From assembly GCF_021412625.1 (NCBI RefSeq), contig NZ_JAKCFI010000004.1, positions 806,001-870,000 on the forward strand: a stretch of 64,000 bases of DNA, read 5' to 3'. The stretch is from Myxococcus stipitatus (GTDB lineage: Bacteria > Myxococcota > Myxococcia > Myxococcales > Myxococcaceae). Under the pieces are notes generated by a model that worked only from the letters and a program-made list of their open reading frames with translations, made no database searches and was not told the DNA's origin. Below, one piece after another: positions 8,160-17,105 of the stretch (the stretch's first letter is position 1; each line of letters starts with the position of its first letter). Both the position numbers and the translations under genes were made by a program.

Positions 8160-9940
8160 CGCGTCGCCTCCCGCAGGGGATTGGGGGCGTCGAGATAGAC
8201 GGACTGCGCGTCGAGCGGCGCCAGCACCTCGTCGATGCCGTGAAGCCGGGTGAGGAGGTTGCTCTTGCAAGGGAGCGTGTCGGCCTCCAGCCAGCGGCGC
8301 GCCAGCCGGTCTCCCTCCGGTCCCGCGGCGGCCAGCGCGGGCAGGGCGGCGTGCAGCCTCGAGGCCATCACCGCGAGCAGCGCGCGCTCATCGCCCAGCC
8401 CTTCCGAACCGAGACACCCGACGACCGCGAGCGCCTGGTTGCGCAGCAGGTAGTAGGAGAGCCGCTCGTCGACGATGGCGTCCTCGACCACGGCCAGCGT
8501 CGAGGCCTCACCGCCCATCCGCTGGAGCAGCCGGGGCAGGTGGGACGCCGCCAGGTAGTAGCCCTGGTTGTCGCGGAACGCCGAACCCACGACGCGGCCC
8601 TCCGCGTCGAGCTGGAGCAGGGTGTTCTGCTGGTGCGCCTCCAGGCCGATGCCGGTCGCCGCGTACAGGTGGAGCATGGGCACCAGCACGCGGTCCGTGT
8701 AGTCGGCCACCCATTGCTCCGCGGCGCCCTTGCCCTGGCGGGCCACGCTCGTGCCCAGCGGACTGCGGCCGAGCCCCGGTCGTGGCGCCACCCAACCCAC
8801 GAGGCAGCGCAGGTCGGCGACGTGGGCCGGCACCTCGCGCACGGCCACATCGAGGCCCGTCACGTCCGGTCCCTGTGGCCGATGGGGCTCGTCCACGGCG
8901 AGCCACGCCGGGTCCCTCACGATGGAGAACCCCGGATGCGCGTCGTAGGTCGCCCGCGCATGGCCCGCGTCGAGCAACCGGTGGATCTCCAACCCGCGAC
9001 GCAGCTCGGTGCGCGTGGACTCGCGGCGGGAATTGGTCAGCCGCAGCCCGAGTGACAGCTTCAGCATCACCTCGGCGCCCGGGAGGTAGACGGTGCGCAC
9101 GCTCGAGGTGGGCCACCAGCGCGGCCCCCGCTCGCCCAGCGGCGTGAGCAGCCCGGCGTCGATGAGCGCGGCGATTCTCGGACGCCGCTGCACCTCCCGG
9201 GCCTGCCAGGGATGGGCGGGGAGGAGCACCCTGTCGTCCCCCGGAGGGAGCCGCGCGAGGTCCCTCATCAGCGCCACCGTGTCGCGCCCGCGGAGCGAGG
9301 GCGAGCCGACGACCGCGTCGTGCGACACCACGGACGGGTCCGCCGCGAACCAATGGAGGCGGAACGCGCCGCGCATCTCCGGCGAGAACTCCGCGCTGTC
9401 CGCGTCGGACAGGCCGTCGCGGCTCTTGGGGGCCGGGTGGTGCAGGTGTCCCAGCAGCAGCGCCTGCTCCGCGGCGAGGAAGCCATCCACGTCCAAGGGC
9501 GGTCGGGGATGGGCCCGACGGTGGGCCACGAAGTCCGCGACGCGCTGTACCGACTCGGCCGTGCGCCCCACGAGGTCCGCGAGCTGGCCCGAGGGGATGC
9601 CCCCCTTCCGGGCGCCTCCACGGCTCACGGCCTCGTGGGCCACCAGCGCCACGGCCAGGACGGGGTCGACGGCGGACGCGGCGCCGCCGGGGCCCTCCAG
9701 CAGCACCGGCCCGAAGCGGTGCCACCCGGAAGGGGAGCGGTGCGTGACGTCGGTCCGGAGGGCGAGCCCGCTGCTCGGGAGCGCCACGCGCAGGGGGCCG
9801 GCGTGGACGGGGGTATGGGTCTCCGTGAGCCAGCAGCGCAGCAGCGCCTCCAGATGGGCGTGTTCGGACGCGCGGCGCGGGTTCGAGTCCTCCAGCGGGT
9901 CCGCGCCCACGCCAGGGGAGAGGGGGAGGGCGGCGCTCAT
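8156..9940 (-). CDS. IucA/IucC family NIS siderophore synthetase (second copy)
   Basis: This 594-aa synthetase carries LLPAHPWQAREVQ, SSVRTVYLPGAEVMLKLSL, LTNSRRESTRTELRRG and the C-terminal IGLEAHQQNTLLQLD and FRDNQGYYLA segments typical of IucA/IucC enzymes. It is clearly diverged from the synthetase at 2706-4571, so the pair is not a recent duplication. Two synthetases are the normal arrangement for asymmetrically assembled citrate dihydroxamates such as aerobactin, rhizobactin or schizokinen; which one acts first cannot be told. The start at 9940 is set by the ATGA overlap with the decarboxylase gene. Confidence 0.92.
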   Translation of the reverse strand: MSAALPLSPGVGADPLEDSNPRRASEHAHLEALLRCWLTETHTPVHAGPLRVALPSSGLALRTDVTHRSPSGWHRFGPVLLEGPGGAASAVDPVLAVALVAHEAVSRGGARKGGIPSGQLADLVGRTAESVQRVADFVAHRRAHPRPPLDVDGFLAAEQALLLGHLHHPAPKSRDGLSDADSAEFSPEMRGAFRLHWFAADPSVVSHDAVVGSPSLRGRDTVALMRDLARLPPGDDRVLLPAHPWQAREVQRRPRIAALIDAGLLTPLGERGPRWWPTSSVRTVYLPGAEVMLKLSLGLRLTNSRRESTRTELRRGLEIHRLLDAGHARATYDAHPGFSIVRDPAWLAVDEPHRPQGPDVTGLDVAVREVPAHVADLRCLVGWVAPRPGLGRSPLGTSVARQGKGAAEQWVADYTDRVLVPMLHLYAATGIGLEAHQQNTLLQLDAEGRVVGSAFRDNQGYYLAASHLPRLLQRMGGEASTLAVVEDAIVDERLSYYLLRNQALAVVGCLGSEGLGDERALLAVMASRLHAALPALAAAGPEGDRLARRWLEADTLPCKSNLLTRLHGIDEVLAPLDAQSVYLDAPNPLREATR

Positions 9941-11502
9941 GCGGCCCCCTTCTGGTGCCGCGGCGAGCACGCGCGCCCGGCGGCGAGCACCGCGTCCACG
10001 AGCGCGTCGAGGTCCTCGAGCGTGGTGGTGGGGTTGAGCAGGGTGAACTTGAGGCAGACGCGCGCGGGAGCGTCGGTGCCCTCCAGCCGCACGGCGGTCC
10101 GGCCGATCAACGCCGTCCCGCTCTCCATCAACCGTCGGCGCAGCTCGCCGTTGAGGGCATCCTCGCGCGCGGGCTCCCCGGCGTGGCGGTAGCGGAAGAC
10201 CACGGTGGTCAACTCCGCGGGGGACACCAGCTCCAGCTCGGGCTCGGAGGCGATGCGCCGCTCGGCATGGCGGGCCAGGTCGTGGCAGGTCTCCACCATG
10301 TCGCCCAGGCCCCGGCGGCCGTGCGCCAGCAGGGTCGCGGCGACCTTCACCGCGTCGGGACGGCGGGTGGTCTGCAGGCTGCGGCCGAGCAGCCCCTCGT
10401 AACCCGCGTCCGCGTCGTCCACCGGGTTGAGGTAGGCGACCTCCCGGTCCAGCGCGGAGAAGGCCTGGGCATCGGAGACCAACAGCACGCTGGTGGCCGC
10501 CGGCTGCCAACCCAGCTTGTGCAGGTCGAGCGTGATGGAGTCCGCGAGGGCGAGCCCCTCCAGCCGCCCCGCGAGCCGCTCGGAGAACAGCGCGCCGAAG
10601 CCATAGGCGGCGTCGACGTGCAGCCAGAGGTCATGCCGCTCGGCGAGCTCCGCCAGTCGTGGCAGCGGGTCGATGCTGCCGAAGTCGGTCGTCCCCGCGG
10701 TGGCGACGATGGCCAGCGGCGCGTGCTCGGGCGAAAGCCCCTCGAGGAGGGAGGCCAGGGCGTCTGGCCGCATCCGGTGCCGCGAGTCGGTCGGCACCAG
10801 CCGCACGGCGTCCTCTCCCAACCCGAGCGCCGCGCAGGCGCGTTGGACGGAGAAGTGCGCCAGCTCGGAGCAGAACACGACGGGGCTCCCCAGCCCGCCC
10901 ACGCCTTGCCGACGCGCGTCGATGCCCTTGCGCAACGCCGCGGCGTCACGCGCCAGCAGCAGTCCCAACAGGTTCGACATCGAGCCGCCGGGGGTGAGGA
11001 CCCCATCGGCCTTCGCCCCCAGCCCCGCCAGCTCCACGAGCCCGCCGATGAGCCAGCGCTCCACGGCGATGGCCGAGGGCCCGGAGTCGTAGGTGTCGAG
11101 AGAGGCATTGCTCGCGCTGGCCAACGCATCCGCCGCCACCGCGACCGTCAACGGTGGGGGCTGGAGATGCGCCACCGCATGCGGATGCGACAGGTGCAGG
11201 CCGTACTCCACCAGGACCCGTCCCAGCCGTGCCAGCGCCGCCTCCGCGCCCAGGCCTTCCTCGGGGATTCCCTGGCCACCCAGCGCCGCGGTCGCCGCGG
11301 CCAGGACCTCGCGAGGCGTTCCGGGGCGCATCGGTCCCGTGGGCCACCGCGCCACCGCCAGGGCGCTGCCCACCGCGCCCGTCAGCGCCGCGGACACCGC
11401 GGCCAGACCTTCGCGCGAACCCGCCAACACGGATGAGGGACGACGGGGCCACCGGGGCGACAGGTCACGCCGCGGCGCCCCTTGCTCAGCTTCTGTATGC
11501 AT
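9937..11502 (-). CDS. PLP-dependent group II decarboxylase (diaminobutyrate/lysine type), first gene of siderophore operon
   Basis: This 521-aa fold-type I enzyme has the PLP-lysine motif LDLHKLGWQPA (Lys about 329), an upstream HVDAAYGFGALFSE with the PLP-contacting Asp and His, and the substrate-binding LTPGGSMSNLLGLLLARD segment. It matches the aromatic/diaminobutyrate decarboxylase group (RhbB, DesA-like). In the operon it would supply the diamine. No diaminobutyrate aminotransferase (RhbA type) is present in the window, so lysine or ornithine decarboxylation is possible, as is supply of diaminobutyrate from elsewhere. The gene is first in the operon and follows the candidate iron-responsive dyad. 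The ATG at 11502 starts the long open frame; its Shine-Dalgarno is the purine-rich AGGAAG. Confidence 0.9.
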   Translation of the reverse strand: MHTEAEQGAPRRDLSPRWPRRPSSVLAGSREGLAAVSAALTGAVGSALAVARWPTGPMRPGTPREVLAAATAALGGQGIPEEGLGAEAALARLGRVLVEYGLHLSHPHAVAHLQPPPLTVAVAADALASASNASLDTYDSGPSAIAVERWLIGGLVELAGLGAKADGVLTPGGSMSNLLGLLLARDAAALRKGIDARRQGVGGLGSPVVFCSELAHFSVQRACAALGLGEDAVRLVPTDSRHRMRPDALASLLEGLSPEHAPLAIVATAGTTDFGSIDPLPRLAELAERHDLWLHVDAAYGFGALFSERLAGRLEGLALADSITLDLHKLGWQPAATSVLLVSDAQAFSALDREVAYLNPVDDADAGYEGLLGRSLQTTRRPDAVKVAATLLAHGRRGLGDMVETCHDLARHAERRIASEPELELVSPAELTTVVFRYRHAGEPAREDALNGELRRRLMESGTALIGRTAVRLEGTDAPARVCLKFTLLNPTTTLEDLDALVDAVLAAGRACSPRHQKGAA

Positions 11503-11930
11503 CTTCGCTTCCTCCAGCTTCGATTTGGATAGTGCGAATCGATTTCAATCCCTGGACACACGTCCGCCCCGTGCGGGCGGCCTGGGTGCGATTGTGTTCA
11601 GGCCCGCGGGACACTAGGGCCCGGGTCTGACACAGCGCGGCCACGCGACGCGGCATGACTCGCGCCATGTCTGGCGTTGCCTACGTGGGTGGTCGGCCGC
11701 GGAGGGACGCGCGGCGTCCGTCCAGGGTGTGAGTCTTTGAGACCGACGAAGTCCGTGGGGGCGGGACGGTGGGGCCGCGACGCTCCGGCGGAGCGCGGAC
11801 CCGTCAGGTGACGTGAAGAGGTGGCGCCGCCATCACGTCGCGGGATGCTCGCCCGCGCCGCGCCGTGGAGCCCGGACGAGTGCGGGACGCGGGCGCCCCG
11901 GGACGTCTGCCCGACCGCGTCGGACCCACA
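11503..11930. other. 428-nt intergenic region upstream of the siderophore operon
   Basis: No credible gene is seen. The stretch next to the decarboxylase (11510-11555) is conspicuously AT-rich and probably holds promoter and operator. The remainder (11560-11930) is ordinary GC-rich sequence after the stop of the minus-strand ATPase gene, with no strong hairpin noticed. Confidence 0.6.
11533..11547 (-). promoter_or_regulatory. Candidate Fur-like iron-responsive operator of the siderophore operon
   Basis: On the minus strand the 15-mer TGAAATCGATTCGCA lies 31 nt upstream of the decarboxylase ATG. It contains the 8-bp palindrome AATCGATT and matches the classical 7-1-7 Fur consensus at about 9 of 14 positions. 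It sits in the only AT-rich patch upstream of a six-gene iron-acquisition operon. The match is modest, so this is a context-driven call. Confidence 0.4.
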
Positions 11931-12482
11931 TCAGGGGCTGTGCCGCGTACCTCCCAGGTGCTCGAGGACCTGGGCCATGCGCGCGCTCGGAGGTCCCTCC
12001 ACGCAGAGCACCTCCACACCCATGCCGAAGGGGTCGTCGAGCAGCACCCAGGCGAGCTTCTCGTCCACCGCCGCCCGCGGCGCGGGCTCCTCGTGCGAGG
12101 GGAGCCGGATGCGCTCATCCCCTTCGATGGGGACGAAGACGATGAGGTCCAGCGTCTGGACGGCGGCGCGGACTCGGGGAAGCCATTCCTCCACGTCGAA
12201 CGACTCCGCGTCGTCATGGGTCAGCAGGTAGCCCAGGAAGTCGAGCGGGCATCGGTCGAACACGACGTGGCCCGCCGTCTCCTCGTCCTCGAGCAGCTCC
12301 AACGACCGGCGGAGCTGTTCGAGGAAGTCCTCGAGGCTCGGAGGGAACCCGAACTCATGGCCTTCCTCCTCGAGGAGTCGGTACGGCTCTTCGACGACCC
12401 GATATCCCTCGAGCCGCTCCTCGAGGGCCTCGACGAGGGTCGACTTCCCCACCCGGTGTGCCCCGCTCACCGCGATGCGCAT
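11931..12482 (-). CDS. Small P-loop ATPase/kinase-like protein (AAA_28-like)
   Basis: This 183-aa soluble protein starts with a textbook Walker A loop at residues 8-15 (GAHRVGKST) directly after a short strand, and has VVFDRCPLDFLGYLL at about 90-105, a Walker-B-like strand with a DRxPLD motif seen in AAA_28 and NadR/thymidylate-kinase-like ATPases. It also has a downstream LDLIVFVPIE strand. Such proteins bind ATP or GTP and often phosphorylate small substrates, but the substrate here is unknown. It is monocistronic, with long non-coding flanks on both sides. The ATG at 12482 immediately precedes the P-loop strand, so the N terminus is secure. Confidence 0.75.
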   Translation of the reverse strand: MRIAVSGAHRVGKSTLVEALEERLEGYRVVEEPYRLLEEEGHEFGFPPSLEDFLEQLRRSLELLEDEETAGHVVFDRCPLDFLGYLLTHDDAESFDVEEWLPRVRAAVQTLDLIVFVPIEGDERIRLPSHEEPAPRAAVDEKLAWVLLDDPFGMGVEVLCVEGPPSARMAQVLEHLGGTRHSP

Positions 12483-13052
12483 GCGCCTTCGTAGCGTGGT
12501 TCTCCCGCGTCGTCACCAGCGCCAGGGGCCGTGTCCAGGCGGCGCGGACGCGGGCGCCCGGTGGAGCCAGGAGGGGGCGGCGCGTGGCGGGGGAGTGCGT
12601 GGCGCGGGAGTGCGACTCGCGGCGCGCGACGTGCGTCGTCTCCACGTGTCGCGACTGGCTGTCGAGAGCGTTGCCCGCATCCCGGATGTCTTGGTTCATG
12701 TCTCGGTTGAATCATGTGGCTGGGTCGGGATGTCGTGCTCGAGACAGTCATTGTCGCGATGATGGAAGCCTGGGTGGAGCGAGTATGGGAATGGTGGCTG
12801 CGTCCTGGCGCGTCTGCTGTCTGGTTCATCCTCTCGGTTTGGGTGCCACGACTTCCCCTCGATGAGAAGCATTGCGGGACGGCGTTGGACGTGTCCGTCC
12901 GTGCGCCCTGTCGCGAGCCCCGCGTGCCCTGAAGCCTGCGGGCAAGGAGGTGTGGAAGGACGCAAGGGTCCTGAGGTCTTCCCGGGCGGATGTCTGGGAG
13001 AGGTGTCGAAGTCCTGGTGTGAGTCTTTGTTTCAACGTGCGGGTGGTGTTTC
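12483..13052. other. 570-nt divergent intergenic region
   Basis: No coding signal is visible between the divergent ATPase and metalloprotease genes. The part from about 12680 to 12860 is less GC-rich than the surroundings and could carry promoters for both genes. Short open frames here overlap on both strands without ribosome-binding sites or recognisable protein character. Confidence 0.6.
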
Positions 13053-14705
13053 ATGCGTATCAATGTTCCTGGAATCATTTTGTGGGTCCTCGTCGTGTCG
13101 CAGGGAGGCCTGTCCATCATGGGCTGCGGGGGACTGGAGGTCCCGACGGAGGGCGAGGAGGAGGGGGCGCTCACGACGGATGAGAGCGAGCTCTACGTCG
13201 ATACGACGACGCTCTGGCCGTCTCCGTATGTCAACGTCTGCTGGGAGAATCCGAGCGCGACGAATGTGATTGAGAGAGGGTGGGTGCGGGATGCGGCCGC
13301 GGTCACCTGGTCGCGGGTCTCCGCCGTCAAGTTCACCGGTTGGGGCGCCTGCACGTCGGCGTCACGCGGCATCCGCATCCGCATCGCGGACACGGGCCCG
13401 CATGTGAAGGCGTTGGGCCGCGGGCTGGATGGCCGGGTCGATGGCATGGAGCTCAACTTCACCTTCGGCACCTGGAGCCAGAGCTGTCAGTCGAGACGCG
13501 AGTTCTGCATCCGCGCCATCGCGGTGCACGAGTTCGGTCACGCGCTGGGGTTCGCGCACGAGCAGAACCGCCCGGACCGTCCATCGACCTGCACCGAGCC
13601 ACCCCAGGGCTCCAACGGCAACCTGATGATTGGCGCCTGGGACCTGAGCTCGGTGATGAACTACTGCAACCCGAACTGGAACGGGAACGGCCAGCTGAGC
13701 GCGACGGACGTGCTGGGCGTCGTGCAGCTCTATGGTGATCGACCCTGGCTCGAGGACTTCGGCTATCACGCGGGGGGCTGGCGGGTGGAGTACCATCCCC
13801 GCACGTCCGCGGACGTCAACGGGGATGGGCGCGCGGACATCATCGGGTTCGGCAACGCCGGCGTGTATGTCTCGCTGTCCACGGGGACGGGCTTCACGGC
13901 CGCGCAGCTCCGGCTGGCCGACTTCGGCTACACCGCTGGCGGCTGGCGGGTGGAGCGGCATCCTCGCGTGTCCGCTGACGTCAATGGGGACGGGCGCGCG
14001 GACATCGTCGGGTTCGGGAACGCGGGCGTGTATGTCTCGCTGTCCACGGGGACGGGCTTCACCGCCGCGCAGCTGTGGCGGGCGGACTTCGGCTACGACG
14101 CCGGGGGCTGGCGCGTGGAGCGTCATCCGCGCACCGTGGCGGACGTCAACGGCGACGGTCGCGCGGACATCGTCGGGTTCGGGGACGCCGGGGTGTATGT
14201 CTCACTGTCCACGGGGACGGGCTTCAGGGCCGCTCAGCTGTGGCGGGCGGACTACGGGTACAGCGCCGGCTGGCGCGTGGAGCGACACCCGCGCGTCGTG
14301 GCGGACGTCAACGGAGATGGCCGCGCGGACGTCATCGGGTTCGGGGACGCGGGCACGTATGTCTCGCTGTCCACGGGGACGGGCTTCACGGCCCCACAGC
14401 TCCGCGTGGCGGACTTCGGCTACAACGCGGGTGGCTGGCGGGTGGAGCGGCATCCTCGCACCGTGGCGGACGTCAACGGCGACGGGCGCGCGGACATCGT
14501 CGGCTTCGGGAACGCCGGGGTGTATGTCTCGCTGTCCACGGCCAGCGGGTCGGGCCCGTCGCGGTTCTGGCTCGGGAAGTTCGGCTACAGCGCGTACGAC
14601 TGGCGGGTGGAGCGCCACCCGCGCACCGTCGAGGACGTCAACGGTGATGGTCGCGCGGACCTCATCGGCTTCTCGAACGCCGGCGTGGTCGTGCACCTGA
14701 ACTGA
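13053..14705 (+). CDS. Astacin-like zinc metalloprotease lipoprotein with VCBS/FG-GAP-type repeats
   Basis: This 550-aa protein has a lipoprotein signal ending SIMGC (Cys25). The catalytic domain (about 45-225) has the extended zinc motif HEFGHALGFAHEQNRPD starting at His159, which fits HExxHxxGxxHExxRxD of the astacin/metzincin group, and a likely Met-turn SSVMNY. From residue 234 to the end are six tandem repeats of about 55 residues, each with ADVNGDGRADIVGF, a calcium-binding-loop-like signature of VCBS/FG-GAP modules. The protein is predicted to be surface-anchored and to digest extracellular protein, with the repeats acting in binding or as a stalk. The ATG has a weak GGTGG upstream. 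Prey or matrix degradation is an inference from the likely myxobacterial lifestyle. Confidence 0.88.
   Translation: MRINVPGIILWVLVVSQGGLSIMGCGGLEVPTEGEEEGALTTDESELYVDTTTLWPSPYVNVCWENPSATNVIERGWVRDAAAVTWSRVSAVKFTGWGACTSASRGIRIRIADTGPHVKALGRGLDGRVDGMELNFTFGTWSQSCQSRREFCIRAIAVHEFGHALGFAHEQNRPDRPSTCTEPPQGSNGNLMIGAWDLSSVMNYCNPNWNGNGQLSATDVLGVVQLYGDRPWLEDFGYHAGGWRVEYHPRTSADVNGDGRADIIGFGNAGVYVSLSTGTGFTAAQLRLADFGYTAGGWRVERHPRVSADVNGDGRADIVGFGNAGVYVSLSTGTGFTAAQLWRADFGYDAGGWRVERHPRTVADVNGDGRADIVGFGDAGVYVSLSTGTGFRAAQLWRADYGYSAGWRVERHPRVVADVNGDGRADVIGFGDAGTYVSLSTGTGFTAPQLRVADFGYNAGGWRVERHPRTVADVNGDGRADIVGFGNAGVYVSLSTASGSGPSRFWLGKFGYSAYDWRVERHPRTVEDVNGDGRADLIGFSNAGVVVHLN
13752..14702 (+). repeat. Six tandem 165-bp repeats inside the metalloprotease gene
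   Basis: Units begin at about 13752, 13917, 14082, 14247, 14409 and 14574. Five are 165 bp or 162 bp (unit 4 lacks one glycine codon) and the last is truncated at 129 bp. The central units are very similar at the DNA level, so homologous contraction or expansion is plausible. Confidence 0.9.
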
Positions 14706-14713
14706 TGCAGGTG

Positions 14714-14739
14714 GAGCCCCGCGTCCCGGCGCGGGGCTC
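14714..14739. terminator. Bidirectional hairpin between metalloprotease and LysR genes
   Basis: Arms GAGCCCCGCG (14714-14723) and CGCGGGGCTC (14730-14739) pair perfectly over 10 bp around a 6-nt loop. The right arm overlaps the LysR stop codon, and the stem follows the protease stop by 8 nt. Confidence 0.75.
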
Positions 14740-15721
14740 AGTCCGGCTGGGTGACCACGGAGAGGGCGGCGGGAATCGTCTCCCGCATCAGCGCCACGAA
14801 CTTCCGCAGCCTCGCGGGATGGAAGCGGGCGGAGGGATACACCACGGAGACGGGGAGCGGCGCGACCCGCCACCCCGGCGCCAGGTGTCGCAGGCGGCCT
14901 CGCGCGATCTCCTCTCGGAACACCCAGGCCGAGCCCACGCAGACGCCCAGGCCCTTCACCGCCGCGCTGCGCACGGCATAGAGGCTGTCCGTGCTCAGCC
15001 GGGGCTGGAAGACGATTCGGCGGACCTCTCCGGTGGCCTCGTGGGTGAGCGACAGCTCGTTGCGGTAGAACGTGCGCAGCGCCAGCCAGGGCAGGCGCGC
15101 GAGCTCATCCGGATGGGTGGGCGTGGGGTGGCCCGCCAAGAGCGACGGCGCGGCGACGACGAGGCGCGGCACCTCCGCCACCCGCACCGCGACCACGCTG
15201 GGGTCGTGCACCACGCCGACCTGGATGGCGCAGTCGATGCCATCCGCGATGAAGTCCACCTGCCGGTCGTGCAACAGCCACTCGACGGACACGCGCGCGT
15301 GGCGGTTCAGGTACTCCGTCAAGGGCTCCACCAGGAGCTGCTGGCCGAATGCATGGGGAACGACGACCCGCAGCGTGCCCTCGGGGTCGTCGCTCGCGCC
15401 CCGCAGGTCGGCCTCCAACAGCTCCCAGCTCGCCACCAGCTCCTTCGCGCGCTCGTAGCAGCGCGCGCCATCCTCGGTGAGCTTCATCGCGTGCGTGGAA
15501 CGCTGGAGTAGCCGCAGCCCCAGCGAGCGCTCCAGCGCCTGGAGCCGGCGGCTCACGGTCGGCTGCGTGGTCCCGAGTTGCGCGGCGGCGGAGGACAGGC
15601 TCCCCGCGTCGACGATGCGCAGGAAGGTCTGCATCAGCTCGAGCCGGTCCGACGTGTTCGGCGTGGCGCGGGGCGGGCGGGGGGCCGCACGCTTCCGCGA
15701 GGGCTTGGAGGACCGTGGCAT
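14738..15721 (-). CDS. LysR-family transcriptional regulator
   Basis: This 327-aa protein has the LysR winged-helix domain near the N terminus (LELMQTFLRIVDAGSLSSAAA, then GTTQPTVSRRLQALERSLG) and a periplasmic-binding-like effector domain to the C terminus. The start at 15721 (MPRSSKPSRK) gives a short basic extension before the helix-turn-helix; the longer open frame upstream would cross the divergent promoter. It is transcribed divergently from the MFS transporter at 15819 with a 97-nt gap, the usual layout when a LysR protein controls its neighbour. The effector is unknown. Confidence 0.88.
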   Translation of the reverse strand: MPRSSKPSRKRAAPRPPRATPNTSDRLELMQTFLRIVDAGSLSSAAAQLGTTQPTVSRRLQALERSLGLRLLQRSTHAMKLTEDGARCYERAKELVASWELLEADLRGASDDPEGTLRVVVPHAFGQQLLVEPLTEYLNRHARVSVEWLLHDRQVDFIADGIDCAIQVGVVHDPSVVAVRVAEVPRLVVAAPSLLAGHPTPTHPDELARLPWLALRTFYRNELSLTHEATGEVRRIVFQPRLSTDSLYAVRSAAVKGLGVCVGSAWVFREEIARGRLRHLAPGWRVAPLPVSVVYPSARFHPARLRKFVALMRETIPAALSVVTQPD

Positions 15722-15818
15722 ACGCGGAACGTATAACCGCTGTGCGGCGCGTGCCACTACAGCCCACCGGCCCTCGGGAGCACATTCACCCCCGTCTCGA
15801 ACACCAGGGGTGAACACC

Positions 15819-17090
15819 ATGTCCTTCATTCGTGCCATACATGGAACCGCCGGCGCCGGCGCCATGCCCACCACGGCGGCCTCCGTCCCCGCCGCGTCCT
15901 CCCTTCCCGGGGGCGACGCTCGGATGTCGCGGGGCCTGCGGCTGTTGCTGGCCGCGAGCGCTGGAGTCCCGGTGGCCGCGCTCTACTACAGCCAGCCGAT
16001 GCTGGGGGTGATGGGCGCGACCCTCGGCGCGTCGGAGACGGCGGTGGGGCTGCTGCCCACGCTCACCCTGCTGGGGTACGCGCTGGGCATCCTGCTGCTC
16101 ACGCCGTTGGGGGACCGGTTCGACCGGCGCCGCATCATCCTGCTCAAGGTGGCCTTGCTGTCCGTGGCGTTGTTGCTGGGCGGGCTCTCGCCGGGCCTCG
16201 GCCTGCTGTTGGCGGTGAGCTTCGCCGTGGGCCTGACGGCGACGGTGGCGCAGGACATCGTGCCGGCCGCGGCGACGCTGGCGCCGGAGCGTGAGCGGGG
16301 CGGGGTGGTCGGCACGGTGATGACGGGCCTGCTGCTCGGCATCCTCCTGTCCCGGGTGGTCAGCGGGGTGGTGTCGGAGCACTTCGGCTGGCGGGCCATG
16401 TACCTGATGGCGGCGGGCAGCGTGGCCCTGGTGGGGCTCGCCGTATGGCGGGGGCTGCCCCGCTTCCGCCCCACCAGCACGCTCTCCTATGGCGCCTTGC
16501 TGGCGTCGCTCGCCGGCCTGTGGCGCGAGCACGGAGCGCTGCGCCGGGCGGCGCTGGCCCAGGGGCTGCTCTCGGTCGGGTTCAGCGCCTTCTGGTCCAC
16601 GCTCGCGGTGATGCTGCACGCCGCGCCCTTCCACCTGGGGAGCGCGGCGGCGGGGGCCTTCGGCCTGGCCGGCGCGGCGGGAGCGCTGGGCGCGCCCGTG
16701 GCGGGGCGGGTGGCGGACCGCTTCGGCCCCTCGGTCGTCACCCGTCTGGGCGCGGGCCTCGCGGTCGTCTCGTTCGCCGCGATGTTCGCGTCACCCGGGT
16801 TGGAGCCGCGCGCCCAGCTGTGGCTCCTCGGCGCCAGCGCGATTGGCTTCGACCTGGGCGTCCAGGTCACGCTCGTGGCGCATCAGACGCTCGTCTTCGG
16901 CATCGACCCTGGCGCGCGCAGCCGGCTCAACGCGGTGCTGTTCGTCGTCATGTTCAGCGGCATGGCCGTCGGCGCGGCGAGCGGCAGCTTCGTGCTGGCC
17001 CGGTGGGGGTGGATGGCGGTGACGGCCCTGGCGACGACGTCCTCCCTGATGGCGCTGGCGGTGCGCATGCTGCCGGCGCGCCAGCGCTAG
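15819..17090 (+). CDS. MFS transporter, DHA1/AraJ-like
   Basis: This 423-aa polytopic protein is consistent with 12 helices. It shows the AraJ/YnfM-type N-terminal signature ALYYSQPMLGVMGATLG, motif A as LLLTPLGDRFDRRRIILLK, and the paired domain joined by a central loop (RFRPTSTLSYGALLASL). These carriers export sugars or drugs by proton antiport. The start at 15819 is supported by an AGGGGTG box 7 nt upstream; the frame continues further upstream only as shadow sequence. Divergent LysR suggests inducible efflux, substrate unknown. Confidence 0.87.
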   Translation: MSFIRAIHGTAGAGAMPTTAASVPAASSLPGGDARMSRGLRLLLAASAGVPVAALYYSQPMLGVMGATLGASETAVGLLPTLTLLGYALGILLLTPLGDRFDRRRIILLKVALLSVALLLGGLSPGLGLLLAVSFAVGLTATVAQDIVPAAATLAPERERGGVVGTVMTGLLLGILLSRVVSGVVSEHFGWRAMYLMAAGSVALVGLAVWRGLPRFRPTSTLSYGALLASLAGLWREHGALRRAALAQGLLSVGFSAFWSTLAVMLHAAPFHLGSAAAGAFGLAGAAGALGAPVAGRVADRFGPSVVTRLGAGLAVVSFAAMFASPGLEPRAQLWLLGASAIGFDLGVQVTLVAHQTLVFGIDPGARSRLNAVLFVVMFSGMAVGAASGSFVLARWGWMAVTALATTSSLMALAVRMLPARQR

Positions 17091-17105
17091 CCCCACGCGC
17101 TCGCG

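Noticed and set aside
12483..13052. Small genes suggested by short open frames
   Set aside because: They overlap on both strands, lack ribosome-binding sites and show no protein-like features.
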